A stretch of DNA of 7,704 bases from Thermoplasmata archaeon (GCA_030655715.1 JAUSPR010000198.1:1-7704); one strand, 5' to 3'; shown: positions 1 through 6,382, numbered from the stretch's first letter. Numbers and translations are program-made. Notes: generated by a model not told the origin, from the sequence alone.

Positions 1-15
1 AGGAGGGTAAAGGTT

Positions 16-111
16 ATGTGTCCGAAAGACATTCAAGATGATTGGAACATAAGGGGGGCAAATGTGCCTTATCTACAATCGTCAATCTCTATCACAACTT
101 CATTTCACTGA
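16..111 (+). CDS. Possible 31-residue micro-ORF
   Basis: An ATG at 16 follows a very strong Shine-Dalgarno match (AGGAGGG, 1-7) with eight bases between them, and the frame runs to a TGA at 109-111. The product would start MCPKDIQDDWN. It has no recognisable domain, signal peptide or membrane segment. The frame is also open back to base 1, so it could instead be the last 36 codons of a gene cut by the window edge. The only support is the ribosome-binding site and the absence of another explanation for this stretch. A chance ORF is quite possible. Confidence 0.2.
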   Translation: MCPKDIQDDWNIRGANVPYLQSSISITTSFH

Positions 112-135
112 ATACTTACCCGCAGGGGTGAATAA

Positions 136-143
136 TTAATATA
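136..143 (+). promoter_or_regulatory. Candidate box A (TATA) for the winged-helix gene
   Basis: TTAATATA lies 40 bases before the ATG at 183. Archaeal initiation usually falls about 25 bases downstream of box A, which predicts a start near 165 and a short leader carrying the GGTGGT site (171-176) six bases before the ATG. The rest of 1-182 shows nothing else I can name. Confidence 0.4.
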
Positions 144-182
144 AGGTCTGCATAGCCATATCATTCAATTGGTGGTAATGGC

Positions 183-1067
183 ATGGATGGAATAACAAAG
201 CTATCACAAATGGAAGCAAAGATTCTCGAGCTCGGAAAGAAACAGTATGATAGAGGATATGCCAGAGGAACGTTTACTCCGGGCTTTATCAAGAAGGAAA
301 CAAACTATGCTTATCGGGCAATAAACACTGCCCTGGAGTCACTAATCAGTCAGGAACTGGTCGAGAAGACCGTGACAAGCACATTCCGGAACGGTGTGCT
401 GGTCGAACTGGACGTGTACAATATCACGAATGATGGAATTCTGGCTCTGGAAAAGATCGGGTCAGGAAACATAAAAGTAAATGCGGACACAAGGCCAGTG
501 TCCCGCAGACCAGATTTCACTTCAGAATCCAAGCCCTGGGAAAGACCAAGTCCCAGCCCGCCTAGAACATTTGAAAGGCGGGAACCTTCTGGAAACAGCC
601 CCGAACTAGTGCAAATCGTGAAGAAACTGGAAGAAGCAATGAAAACAATGACCCAGGAATTACAAGCCCTTCACATAAAAATGGACAAAATGATGATGCA
701 AAAACCCAAGGTAGCCGAGGCCCAAATACCTCTTTCAGAACCAAAAAAGAGAAAATCCAGGGCTGGCAGTTCCGAGGGCGTAAAACACCGAGTGATGATC
801 CTGACAGCCATCAGAGAGCTTGAAAGCAATCGCGATGATGTGCTGGCAGAGGATATTAAAGCTACATATTTCAAGGAATGTTCGGGCAAGGGCATTTCAC
901 CAAAGGGCCAGGCCCAGTTCACCACCTTTCTCAAGAAACTTGAAGGGGAGAAACTTCTGGACCTCAAGCGGGTCGGATGCAGAAATCTGGGAATCAAGGG
1001 ACATGGCTCCAGGGTGGTTGTAAAAATCACCAAAGAGGGTGAAGATTTTCTTGTAAAAAATCAGTAA
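183..1067 (+). CDS. Two-winged-helix DNA-binding-type protein with coiled-coil linker
   Basis: This 294-residue soluble protein is probably a DNA-binding regulator or chromosome-associated factor. Residues about 1-95 read as a winged helix, with helices around NYAYRAINTALESLISQELV followed by a strand-rich wing. Residues about 105-140 are rich in Pro, Ser and Arg and look disordered. Residues about 140-172 form a likely coiled coil (ELVQIVKKLEEAMK onward), suggesting a dimer. Residues about 200-294 form a second winged helix. Its pattern of Tyr-x(3)-Cys, then GISP, then FLKKLEGEKLL, then a Gly-rich wing (LGIKGHGSRV) resembles the C-terminal DNA-binding domain of archaeal Orc1/Cdc6, yet there is no AAA+ ATPase. 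The start is set by GGTGGT six bases upstream. It has its own upstream TATA and ends 57 bases before the metabolic cluster, so it could regulate that cluster, but nothing proves it. The family name is unknown to me. Confidence 0.8.
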   Translation: MDGITKLSQMEAKILELGKKQYDRGYARGTFTPGFIKKETNYAYRAINTALESLISQELVEKTVTSTFRNGVLVELDVYNITNDGILALEKIGSGNIKVNADTRPVSRRPDFTSESKPWERPSPSPPRTFERREPSGNSPELVQIVKKLEEAMKTMTQELQALHIKMDKMMMQKPKVAEAQIPLSEPKKRKSRAGSSEGVKHRVMILTAIRELESNRDDVLAEDIKATYFKECSGKGISPKGQAQFTTFLKKLEGEKLLDLKRVGCRNLGIKGHGSRVVVKITKEGEDFLVKNQ

Positions 1068-1076
1068 TTGAATACA

Positions 1077-1084
1077 TTTAAATA
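1077..1084 (+). promoter_or_regulatory. Box A (TATA) for the three-gene metabolic cluster
   Basis: TTTAAATA begins ten bases after the stop of the upstream gene. It predicts a transcript start near 1105, giving a leader of about 20 bases that carries AAGAGGA (1118-1124). A perfect 8-base palindrome, GTTATAAC (1095-1102), lies between box A and the predicted start, where a repressor could block initiation. The operator role is speculative. Confidence 0.5.
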
Positions 1085-1124
1085 AACGCTTCACGTTATA
1101 ACCATTAGTTTCCAAACAAGAGGA

Positions 1125-2288
1125 ATGAAACGAATGACTGGACAAGAAGAAAACAGCGTGCCAAAGGTAAAGAAGAACGGGGAAAAAGGGAAGGATGAAG
1201 TGCCTCAAAAGGACGCAGAATCATTTTCACTTCTGGACGGAGCAACCTCGTTTTACCCGGTTCTTCAGATTGAGATGGACGACCAGAGGAAGGTCGCTGC
1301 AGATTCCACAAAAAGCCTGGAGGAGCGCCTCGAGGCATTCGAGGACATCAAGGACTCGGAGATTGGCGATACGAATATGGCAAGGGCCAGAAATATCGAG
1401 CATCAGGTCGGTTTGCGCCAGATATATCTGAAGTTCGATGGCGGTAACCCAACCGGCACCCAAAAAGACAGAATAGCATTCGTCCAGGCCATGGACGCAC
1501 TTCGCCGGGGCTATGATTCAATGACTGTGGCTACATGCGGAAATTATGGTGCGGCAATCGCACTGGCTGCCTCGGTCGCCGGATTGAAATGTATCATTGT
1601 CATTCCAGACAGATTCCATACCAAGAGGATAAAGGAAATGGAGGAGCAGGGCGCGATTATCCGACGCGTTCCTGGCAATTATGAGGATTCTGTGAAACAT
1701 TCCGTGGAAATGGCGCAAAACGAGGATATGTACGATGCCAATCCCGGCGGAATAAACACCAATATCCAGCTCAAGGGCTATGCACAAATTGCTTTCGAGA
1801 TTTACGATGAACTTAGGGACGCTCCATATGCAGTTGCAGTACCAGTGTCCAACGGCACGACGCTCGCAGGCATCTACAAGGGCTTTGTCAGCCTTTACAG
1901 GCGCGGCAAGACCTCCAGGATTCCGAAGATAGTGGCCGGTTCTTCGTATGGCAAAAATCCGATTGTCCATGCATTCAGGAAGAACCTGCCCAAATGCGAG
2001 GATCTTAGCCCTCTGGCTGTCAAGGAGACAGAGATAAATGAACCGCTCATCAACTGGCATTCCATCGACGGTGACTTGGCTCTTGAAGCGATACGTTCTT
2101 CCGGTGGCTGGGCTGCGGATGCAACGGACAAGGAGATGCTGCAATTTGCCAAGCTCATCAGGGAGAAGGAGGGCATGAATGTACTTCCTGCCTCAACAGC
2201 CGGATTAATCGCGCTTCTGGAAAGGCACACAAAAGAGCACCTGCCAGGTGACAGATATGTCGTTCTGCTCACAGGGAGGAAAACCTGA
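1125..2288 (+). CDS. Threonine-synthase-like PLP enzyme (fold type II)
   Basis: This cytosolic PLP enzyme belongs to the tryptophan synthase-beta/threonine synthase superfamily. The cofactor lysine is K114 in GGNPTGTQKDR (106-116), matching the NPTGSFKDR motif of threonine synthase. CGNYGAAIA (138-146) corresponds to the substrate-binding SGNTGAS loop, and VSNGTTLAGIYKGF (241-254) to the PLP-phosphate glycine loop. PASTAG (355-360) and LLTGRK (381-386) match the C-terminal active-site segments. The changed loop residues (Cys-Gly-Asn-Tyr rather than Ser-Gly-Asn-Thr) and the neighbours argue against an ordinary threonine synthase; beta-replacement enzymes such as cysteate synthase are related. 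Residues 1-35 are a Lys/Glu-rich extension of unknown role. The AAGAGGA site is too close to this ATG but ten bases from the in-frame ATG at 1134, so translation may start at codon 4. The gene overlaps the next by one base. The fold is secure; the substrate is not. Confidence 0.88.
   Translation: MKRMTGQEENSVPKVKKNGEKGKDEVPQKDAESFSLLDGATSFYPVLQIEMDDQRKVAADSTKSLEERLEAFEDIKDSEIGDTNMARARNIEHQVGLRQIYLKFDGGNPTGTQKDRIAFVQAMDALRRGYDSMTVATCGNYGAAIALAASVAGLKCIIVIPDRFHTKRIKEMEEQGAIIRRVPGNYEDSVKHSVEMAQNEDMYDANPGGINTNIQLKGYAQIAFEIYDELRDAPYAVAVPVSNGTTLAGIYKGFVSLYRRGKTSRIPKIVAGSSYGKNPIVHAFRKNLPKCEDLSPLAVKETEINEPLINWHSIDGDLALEAIRSSGGWAADATDKEMLQFAKLIREKEGMNVLPASTAGLIALLERHTKEHLPGDRYVVLLTGRKT
2274..2279 (+). 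promoter_or_regulatory. Shine-Dalgarno site of the DUF1611 gene, inside the preceding gene
   Basis: GGGAGG lies eight bases before the ATG at 2288, within the last codons of the PLP enzyme gene. Stop and start overlap as TGATG, the usual arrangement for translational coupling. It fixes the DUF1611 start. Confidence 0.75.
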
Positions 2289-3361
2289 TGGCTTTGGACG
2301 GTAATGCCATTGTATATTGCGAGGGTTTTTTCGGCACCACCAATGGAAAGACAGCGCATGGATTGATTCGCCGGACCAGGCGGTACGATGTTGTTGCCTT
2401 GGTGGATTCCAGGCATGCAGGAATGGATGCAGGAATGGTACTGGACGGCAAGAAATACAACATACCCACTTACGCCAGCCTGGACGAGGCTTATAATGCT
2501 TGCCAGAAGGCAGGCAAATCGATAAAATATTTTGTCAACGGGATAACCCCGGACGGCGGAAAGGTCTCGGCGGAGACCAGGCTGGCTGCGAAGCGCGCAC
2601 TGGAACTTGGCCTGAACGTGGATTCGGGAACGCATGATTTCCTTTCAGAGGACCCGGAACTTGCGGAATTGGCCCTAGAAAAAGGAGTGAAAATTCGGGA
2701 CGTGAGAAAACCACCAGCCAGGAAAGACCTGCATTTCTTTTCAGGCAAGATAGAGGAGGTAAAATGCCTCAAGGTGGCATTGCTCGGAACGGATTCGGCA
2801 GTGGGCAAGCGCACAACAGCCTGGATTTTGGTGGACGCACTGGAAAAGGCAGGCTTCAAAGCCGAGATGGTGGGCACCGGGCAGACAGCCTGGATGCAGG
2901 GCGCGAAGTATGCCATAATTCTCGATTCCCTGATAAATGATTTTGTTTCAGGAGAGATAGAGCATGCTGTTTGGTCATGTTGGAAGGACGAGAATCCCGA
3001 TGTCATTGTAATAGAGGGCCAGGGCAGTTTAATGAACCCTGCGTATCCCGGCGGCTTTGAAATACTGGCCGCGGGCCGTCCCGACGTAGTCATCATGCAG
3101 CACCCCCCTGCCAGGAAGGAGTATGACGGCTTTCCCGGTTATATCCTGCACCCGCTGGACGTGCAGATTGAGGCGGTTGAACTACTCGGGGGTAAACCCG
3201 TAATCGGCATTGCAGTCAATAATGAGGACATTGCCCCGGAGGACATCCCTAGGGTCGTCGAAGAAACGGGCAAATCTGTGAATCTCCCAGCCATTGAACC
3301 GCTCACCCAGGGCGCTGATGTTCTTGTAGAAGCCCTAAGGCCATATCTCAAGAGGAAGTGA
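2288..3361 (+). CDS. DUF1611 family P-loop protein (DgcN-like D-amino-acid N-acyltransferase)
   Basis: The 357 residues match the two-domain layout of DUF1611. Residues about 1-150 form a Rossmann-like N-terminal half (AIVYCEGFFGTTNGKTAHGL, then DVVALVDSRHAG at 34-45). Residues about 160-357 form a P-loop half with Walker A GTDSAVGKRTT (167-177), GTGQTAWMQG (196-205) and a Walker B-like VIEGQGSL (241-248). Characterised members (DgcN of marine Proteobacteria and haloarchaea) N-acetylate D-glutamate so that DgcA can racemise it; DgcN-like activity here is inferred from family only. No DgcA-like enolase-superfamily gene lies in the window; a MurL-like gene follows instead. Translation is probably coupled to the PLP enzyme gene. 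A perfect 12-base tandem duplication (2415-2438) encodes HAGM-DAGM in the N-terminal half. Family assignment is strong, substrate assignment weak. Confidence 0.85.
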   Translation: MALDGNAIVYCEGFFGTTNGKTAHGLIRRTRRYDVVALVDSRHAGMDAGMVLDGKKYNIPTYASLDEAYNACQKAGKSIKYFVNGITPDGGKVSAETRLAAKRALELGLNVDSGTHDFLSEDPELAELALEKGVKIRDVRKPPARKDLHFFSGKIEEVKCLKVALLGTDSAVGKRTTAWILVDALEKAGFKAEMVGTGQTAWMQGAKYAIILDSLINDFVSGEIEHAVWSCWKDENPDVIVIEGQGSLMNPAYPGGFEILAAGRPDVVIMQHPPARKEYDGFPGYILHPLDVQIEAVELLGGKPVIGIAVNNEDIAPEDIPRVVEETGKSVNLPAIEPLTQGADVLVEALRPYLKRK

Positions 3362-3391
3362 AAATCTGGACATCCTCTGCCTGAAATCTTT

Positions 3392-3417
3392 ATCGGTATC
3401 CGAACCGATGGTTCGGA
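3392..3417 (+). promoter_or_regulatory. Two overlapping alternative hairpins over the start codon of the MurL-like gene
   Basis: TCCGAACC (3399-3406) and GGTTCGGA (3410-3417) are perfect complements around a three-base loop that holds the A and T of the ATG at 3408. A second stem, ATCGGT (3392-3397) with ACCGAT (3404-3409), shares bases with the first, so the two cannot form together. Either would bury or constrain the start codon. No Shine-Dalgarno site and no clear box A lie in the 46-base gap (only a weak CTTTAT at 3388-3393). Control of translation initiation, or a protein-binding dyad, are possible readings. The pairing is seen; the function is inferred. Confidence 0.4.
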
Positions 3418-4778
3418 AGAACGCAGTGACTTCCAGAATTACTTTGGAGCATCTGGACGGGCGTTCTGAGGCCTTCGACCTGGAAATTAGATATGAAACT
3501 CCGGCCCATGGGAAATATCTTGAGATTTACAGACTGGCCATGACCATGCCAGTTCTCAATTACGGGCTTTTCACGGACTCGATAATTCTGGGTTTTCCTG
3601 TCTCCGAAAGCGACCTGGCCCTACTCAATGACATGCTGGAGATATTCTCGAAAGACATATTCGTAAATAAGCTGGCAAGACGGCGCACAGGCCATCTGAA
3701 CGAGGAATTCCTGCCTACCCCAGAGGAAGTTATAGAGAAAAATGCGAGACCCAGGGCGACAATAAAGCCCAAGGAAATTCTTCCTGACAAACATCTTCCA
3801 AGCAAGGTTGAGCCTGCCAAGGTAGGGATACTGTCAAGCGGGGGAAAGGAGGCCCTGCTCGGCTACAGCATGCTGAAGGAACTGGGCGCAGACGTTCATC
3901 CGTTGTACGTCAATGAGTCGGGCGGTCACTGGCGCACCGCGCTTACCGCCTATCGCTGGCACAAGGCCAATGAGCCCAATACGGGTCGCGTCTGGACCAA
4001 TATTGACAGATATTACCTGTTCATGCTGGACAACCTCAAGATAGTCAAAAAGCACCATCGCAGGATAACCGGCGACACATATCCAATCAGATTGTGTATC
4101 TTTCCAGTCTACCTTTTCCAGCTCTTGCCGATATATCTGGATAGGGGAATCGGCAACCTACTCATTGGCGATGAATTTGATGACCCGAGAGGCGAATGGA
4201 CCTACAATGGAATAAAGCATTATTTTGGCATTTACGACCAGCACATAGACTTTGATTTTCGAATGGAGGAATGGTACTCGAAACGGATTCCAGGCATGAG
4301 CCAGTGGAGCGCCTTGAGACCGATATCGGGATTAATCGTGGAACGCATCCTGACCAAACGATACAAGGACGCCGCGAAATACCAGAGGTCCTGCCATTCC
4401 TGTCATTTCGACGGTGATGATATCGTGCCATGCGGCGAGTGCACAAAATGCCTGGGGGTCATGCTTTTCCTGAAGGCCAATGGCCAGGACCCGGAGATGA
4501 TGGGCTACCGGCCGGAGGATGTCGAGGCCCTTCAAGAGAGACTGATCAAAACGAAATTGCGACTTGATCCGGACGAATTGGAGCATTCAATTTCTCGCGC
4601 GTTTATACTTGGATTTGATATTCAATGGCCAAAGCGACATGTCGGGGGCATTCACATCCATGGGACCTGTGATACTGAAATGATACCGGAACAGTTTAGA
4701 GCTGGCATCATGGCGATAATCGGAGAGTATGCGAACGGGAGATGGGTGTTGGTTGACGGGGAGTGGGAGAAAATTTAA
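3408..4778 (+). CDS. MurL-like PP-loop protein (putative ATP-dependent glutamyl epimerase)
   Basis: The 456 residues carry an N-terminal domain of about 130 residues, then a PP-loop ATP-pyrophosphatase domain starting with VGILSSGGKEALLG (139-152). The usual SGGKDS is SGGKEA here. GDEFDDPRGEW (254-264) and IYDQHIDFDF (275-284) are followed by SALRPISGLIVERIL (301-315). A cysteine cluster follows, C329-x2-C332-x9-C342-x2-C345-x2-C348, a likely metal site. This order, the length of about 450 and the RP(I/L)S..-then-CGxCxKC pattern resemble MurL, the Xanthomonas enzyme that epimerises the terminal L-Glu of UDP-MurNAc-L-Ala-L-Glu and releases AMP and PPi. The resemblance is from memory, not a search. 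A QueC/ExsB-like or tRNA-modifying PP-loop enzyme is the alternative. It lies 46 bases after the DUF1611 gene, probably co-transcribed, with hairpins over its start. A murein substrate is unlikely if the host is an archaeon. Confidence 0.78.
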   Translation: MVRKNAVTSRITLEHLDGRSEAFDLEIRYETPAHGKYLEIYRLAMTMPVLNYGLFTDSIILGFPVSESDLALLNDMLEIFSKDIFVNKLARRRTGHLNEEFLPTPEEVIEKNARPRATIKPKEILPDKHLPSKVEPAKVGILSSGGKEALLGYSMLKELGADVHPLYVNESGGHWRTALTAYRWHKANEPNTGRVWTNIDRYYLFMLDNLKIVKKHHRRITGDTYPIRLCIFPVYLFQLLPIYLDRGIGNLLIGDEFDDPRGEWTYNGIKHYFGIYDQHIDFDFRMEEWYSKRIPGMSQWSALRPISGLIVERILTKRYKDAAKYQRSCHSCHFDGDDIVPCGECTKCLGVMLFLKANGQDPEMMGYRPEDVEALQERLIKTKLRLDPDELEHSISRAFILGFDIQWPKRHVGGIHIHGTCDTEMIPEQFRAGIMAIIGEYANGRWVLVDGEWEKI

Positions 4779-4851
4779 TCCTGAATTGAATCTATTCGAA
4801 TGGGTACAGTACAGCGATTTCCAACTCTTGTTCTACAAATACAGTCATTTA

Positions 4852-4870
4852 TGTATGAAAATGCAATACA
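4852..4870. promoter_or_regulatory. Inverted repeat upstream of the AbiE promoter, possible operator
   Basis: TGTAT (4852-4856) and ATACA (4866-4870) are inverted arms with a nine-base spacer, ending four bases before box A. A second weak pair, TTCAT (4891-4895) and ATGAA (4906-4910), spans the start. AbiEi antitoxins of studied systems repress their own operon by binding inverted repeats near the promoter. Five-base arms are easily due to chance. The rest of 4779-4905 shows no clear terminator. Confidence 0.25.
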
Positions 4871-4874
4871 AAAG

Positions 4875-4884
4875 TTTAAATATA
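4875..4884 (+). promoter_or_regulatory. Leaderless promoter of the AbiE operon (box A)
   Basis: TTTAAATATA, preceded by purine-rich ACAAAAG (BRE-like), is centred about 26 bases before the ATG at 4906. That is the canonical archaeal distance to the transcription start, so the mRNA should begin at or very near the start codon. No Shine-Dalgarno site precedes this ATG, which agrees. Confidence 0.65.
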
Positions 4885-4905
4885 CCCCAATTCATAGTAT
4901 AGTCC

Positions 4906-5619
4906 ATGAAGGACGTGGCGTTTCTTGCTCGGCTGGAACAGCTTGGATTAACCGTGTTCACAGTTTCCGACGCAGCCAGAATTACAGGCGACAGTGGTGC
5001 CGGGCTCTACGTGTTCCTGGGCAGGCTAGCAAAGCGCGACCTGGTGACGAGCGTGAAGAATGGCATGTACGCACTCAGGGACGCCTCGCCGAACGTCGTG
5101 GCCACTTCGCTTGCGCAACCTTCGTACATATCGTTCCTCTCGGGCCTTCAACACCATGGCCGCACAACGCAAATGCCCGTAGAGATTCAGGTAGTTTCAA
5201 CAGCCTCACACAGGCCGCTAGAATACGCGGGTCATAGAATACGGCTGGTCAAATTACCACCATTTCGCATCTTTGGGTTCAGGCGCGTGTCCGAGCCAGG
5301 CGGAACATGGTTTGTCGGTGATTTGGAGAAGGTGCTTGCAGATTCCCTGTTCCTGCCGCGACTTTGCCCGGTCAGCGAATGCTGGCTTGCAATGAATGAC
5401 AGCGTGGACGCTGCAAAGCTTATGACATACGCCGAGCGAATGGGCTCGTACGTTACCGTGAAGAGAGCTGGCTACTTGTTGGAAAGATTGGGATACACTG
5501 TGGCCACAAGCATAAAGACCAATTACAAGTACGAACCTCTCAATCCTCTGCTGCCGTTGAAAGGAACCAGAAACCGGCGCTGGCACTTGATAATAAACGA
5601 GGTGTTAGAAGATGCTTGA
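4906..5619 (+). CDS. AbiEi-like antitoxin (type IV toxin-antitoxin system)
   Basis: This 237-residue protein is the antitoxin and probable autorepressor of a type IV pair, in which toxin and antitoxin need not bind each other. Residues about 16-58 form the N-terminal winged helix (TVSDAARITG, then LYVFLGRLAKRDLVTSV, then NGMYAL) typical of AbiEi. The rest follows the AbiEi C-terminal pattern: ATSLAQPSYISFLSGLQHHG (66-85), strands around IQVVST and RIRLVKLP, FVGDLEKVLADSLFLP (136-151) and a final WHLIINEVLEDA. Size fits the family. The ATG is placed 26 bases after a strong box A with no Shine-Dalgarno site, so a leaderless start is likely. The last eight bases overlap the toxin gene, the normal arrangement. 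Identification rests on motif pattern plus the unmistakable partner. Confidence 0.85.
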   Translation: MKDVAFLARLEQLGLTVFTVSDAARITGDSGAGLYVFLGRLAKRDLVTSVKNGMYALRDASPNVVATSLAQPSYISFLSGLQHHGRTTQMPVEIQVVSTASHRPLEYAGHRIRLVKLPPFRIFGFRRVSEPGGTWFVGDLEKVLADSLFLPRLCPVSECWLAMNDSVDAAKLMTYAERMGSYVTVKRAGYLLERLGYTVATSIKTNYKYEPLNPLLPLKGTRNRRWHLIINEVLEDA

Positions 5620-6382
5620 AGATACTGACCTGAATTGGGCGATGAAAATGCATGGCTACAATAGAGGGCAGGCTGAAAAGGATTACTTGCAGCATATCGT
5701 ACTGTTGGCCCAGTACGCAGCGACAAAGAGCGAGTTGGTCTTCAAAGGCGGAACATGTCTTCAGAAGGTCTATGGCTTGGACAGGTTCAGCGAGGATCTG
5801 GATTACACGGTTCAAGGCTCAACAAATATCGAAAAAATAATCGATGCCATCGAGCGAAGGTTGATGGGGTTTGGGCACCCCGCGCGAAAGCCTAAAATCG
5901 AAGAGGATCAGGCCGGAATCAAGTTCAGGCTGAAAATCCAGGGCCCCCTTTATAAAGGTACAGACCTCAGCCTATGCTCTCTGCGCCTGGAGATGAGCAA
6001 GAGGGAACAGGTGCTGTTGCCAGTTGAAGTCAAGCGAGTGATGCCACCTTACGAAAACCTACCACCATACACCGTGCTAGCCATGAGTCGAGAGGAGATT
6101 GCCGCGGAAAAGGTCAGGGCGATACTGACGAGAGACAAAGCAAGGGACCTATTCGATATGTTCCACCTTATTGAGAAAGGCGTTCGCGCTGATCCAAAAA
6201 CTATCGACAAAAAGTTGGAATACTATTCCCTGAGATACAGTCAACAAGATTTTGAGATAAGTGTTGCCGCGAAGAGGAAAATTTGGAAAGCCGAACTTGG
6301 CCCGCTCGTCAGGAATCTGCCAAATTTCGTAGATGTTGAGGAAATCGTCAACGCGGCTTTAAGGAAGGCAGTACCTTCTTAA
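5612..6382 (+). CDS. AbiEii/AbiGii nucleotidyltransferase toxin
   Basis: This is the toxin of the pair, a DUF1814 nucleotidyltransferase. Related toxins transfer nucleotides to RNA (tRNA 3' ends in some mycobacterial members) or bind GTP, stopping growth and giving abortive infection against phages. All four family motifs are intact in its 256 residues: FKGGTCLQK (44-52), SEDLDYTV (60-67) with metal-binding D62 and D64, EEIAAEKVRAIL (161-172) and ARDLFDMFHL (177-186). It is therefore likely active rather than a decayed copy. The start is supported by GAGGTG (5599-5604) seven bases upstream, inside the antitoxin gene, and the overlap suggests coupled translation. A short hairpin covers its stop codon. 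The target RNA in this host, and whether it acts in virus defence or element maintenance, cannot be told from sequence. Confidence 0.92.
   Translation: MLEDTDLNWAMKMHGYNRGQAEKDYLQHIVLLAQYAATKSELVFKGGTCLQKVYGLDRFSEDLDYTVQGSTNIEKIIDAIERRLMGFGHPARKPKIEEDQAGIKFRLKIQGPLYKGTDLSLCSLRLEMSKREQVLLPVEVKRVMPPYENLPPYTVLAMSREEIAAEKVRAILTRDKARDLFDMFHLIEKGVRADPKTIDKKLEYYSLRYSQQDFEISVAAKRKIWKAELGPLVRNLPNFVDVEEIVNAALRKAVPS
6362..6380 (+). terminator. Weak hairpin over the toxin stop codon
   Basis: AGGAAGG (6362-6368) pairs with CCTTCTT (6374-6380), including one G-T wobble, around loop CAGTA. The stem reaches the first base of the TAA. It is followed by an A-run, not a T-run, so it is a poor intrinsic terminator. 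T-runs lie further on at 6430-6434 and 6464-6467. Confidence 0.25.

Noticed and set aside
1125..2288. Canonical threonine synthase (thrC)
   Set aside because: Fold and PLP motifs fit, but the substrate loop differs (CGNYG), a charged N-terminal extension is present, and the neighbours are not threonine-pathway genes, so only the superfamily is claimed.
1518..2635. Long minus-strand frames opposite the PLP enzyme and DUF1611 genes
   Set aside because: The plus-strand proteins have intact catalytic motifs throughout; the antisense products are Ser/Arg/Cys-rich with no recognisable domain.
3408..4778. QueC (7-cyano-7-deazaguanine synthase)
   Set aside because: The CGxCxxC-type cluster is similar, but the protein is about twice QueC length, has a large N-terminal domain, and lacks a clear SGGxDS loop and queuosine or archaeosine neighbours.
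4800..5237. A 145-codon plus-strand frame overlapping the AbiEi gene
   Set aside because: It is in another frame of a gene with clear family motifs, starts upstream of the TATA element that would drive it, and its product is of low-complexity, Arg/His-rich shadow type.
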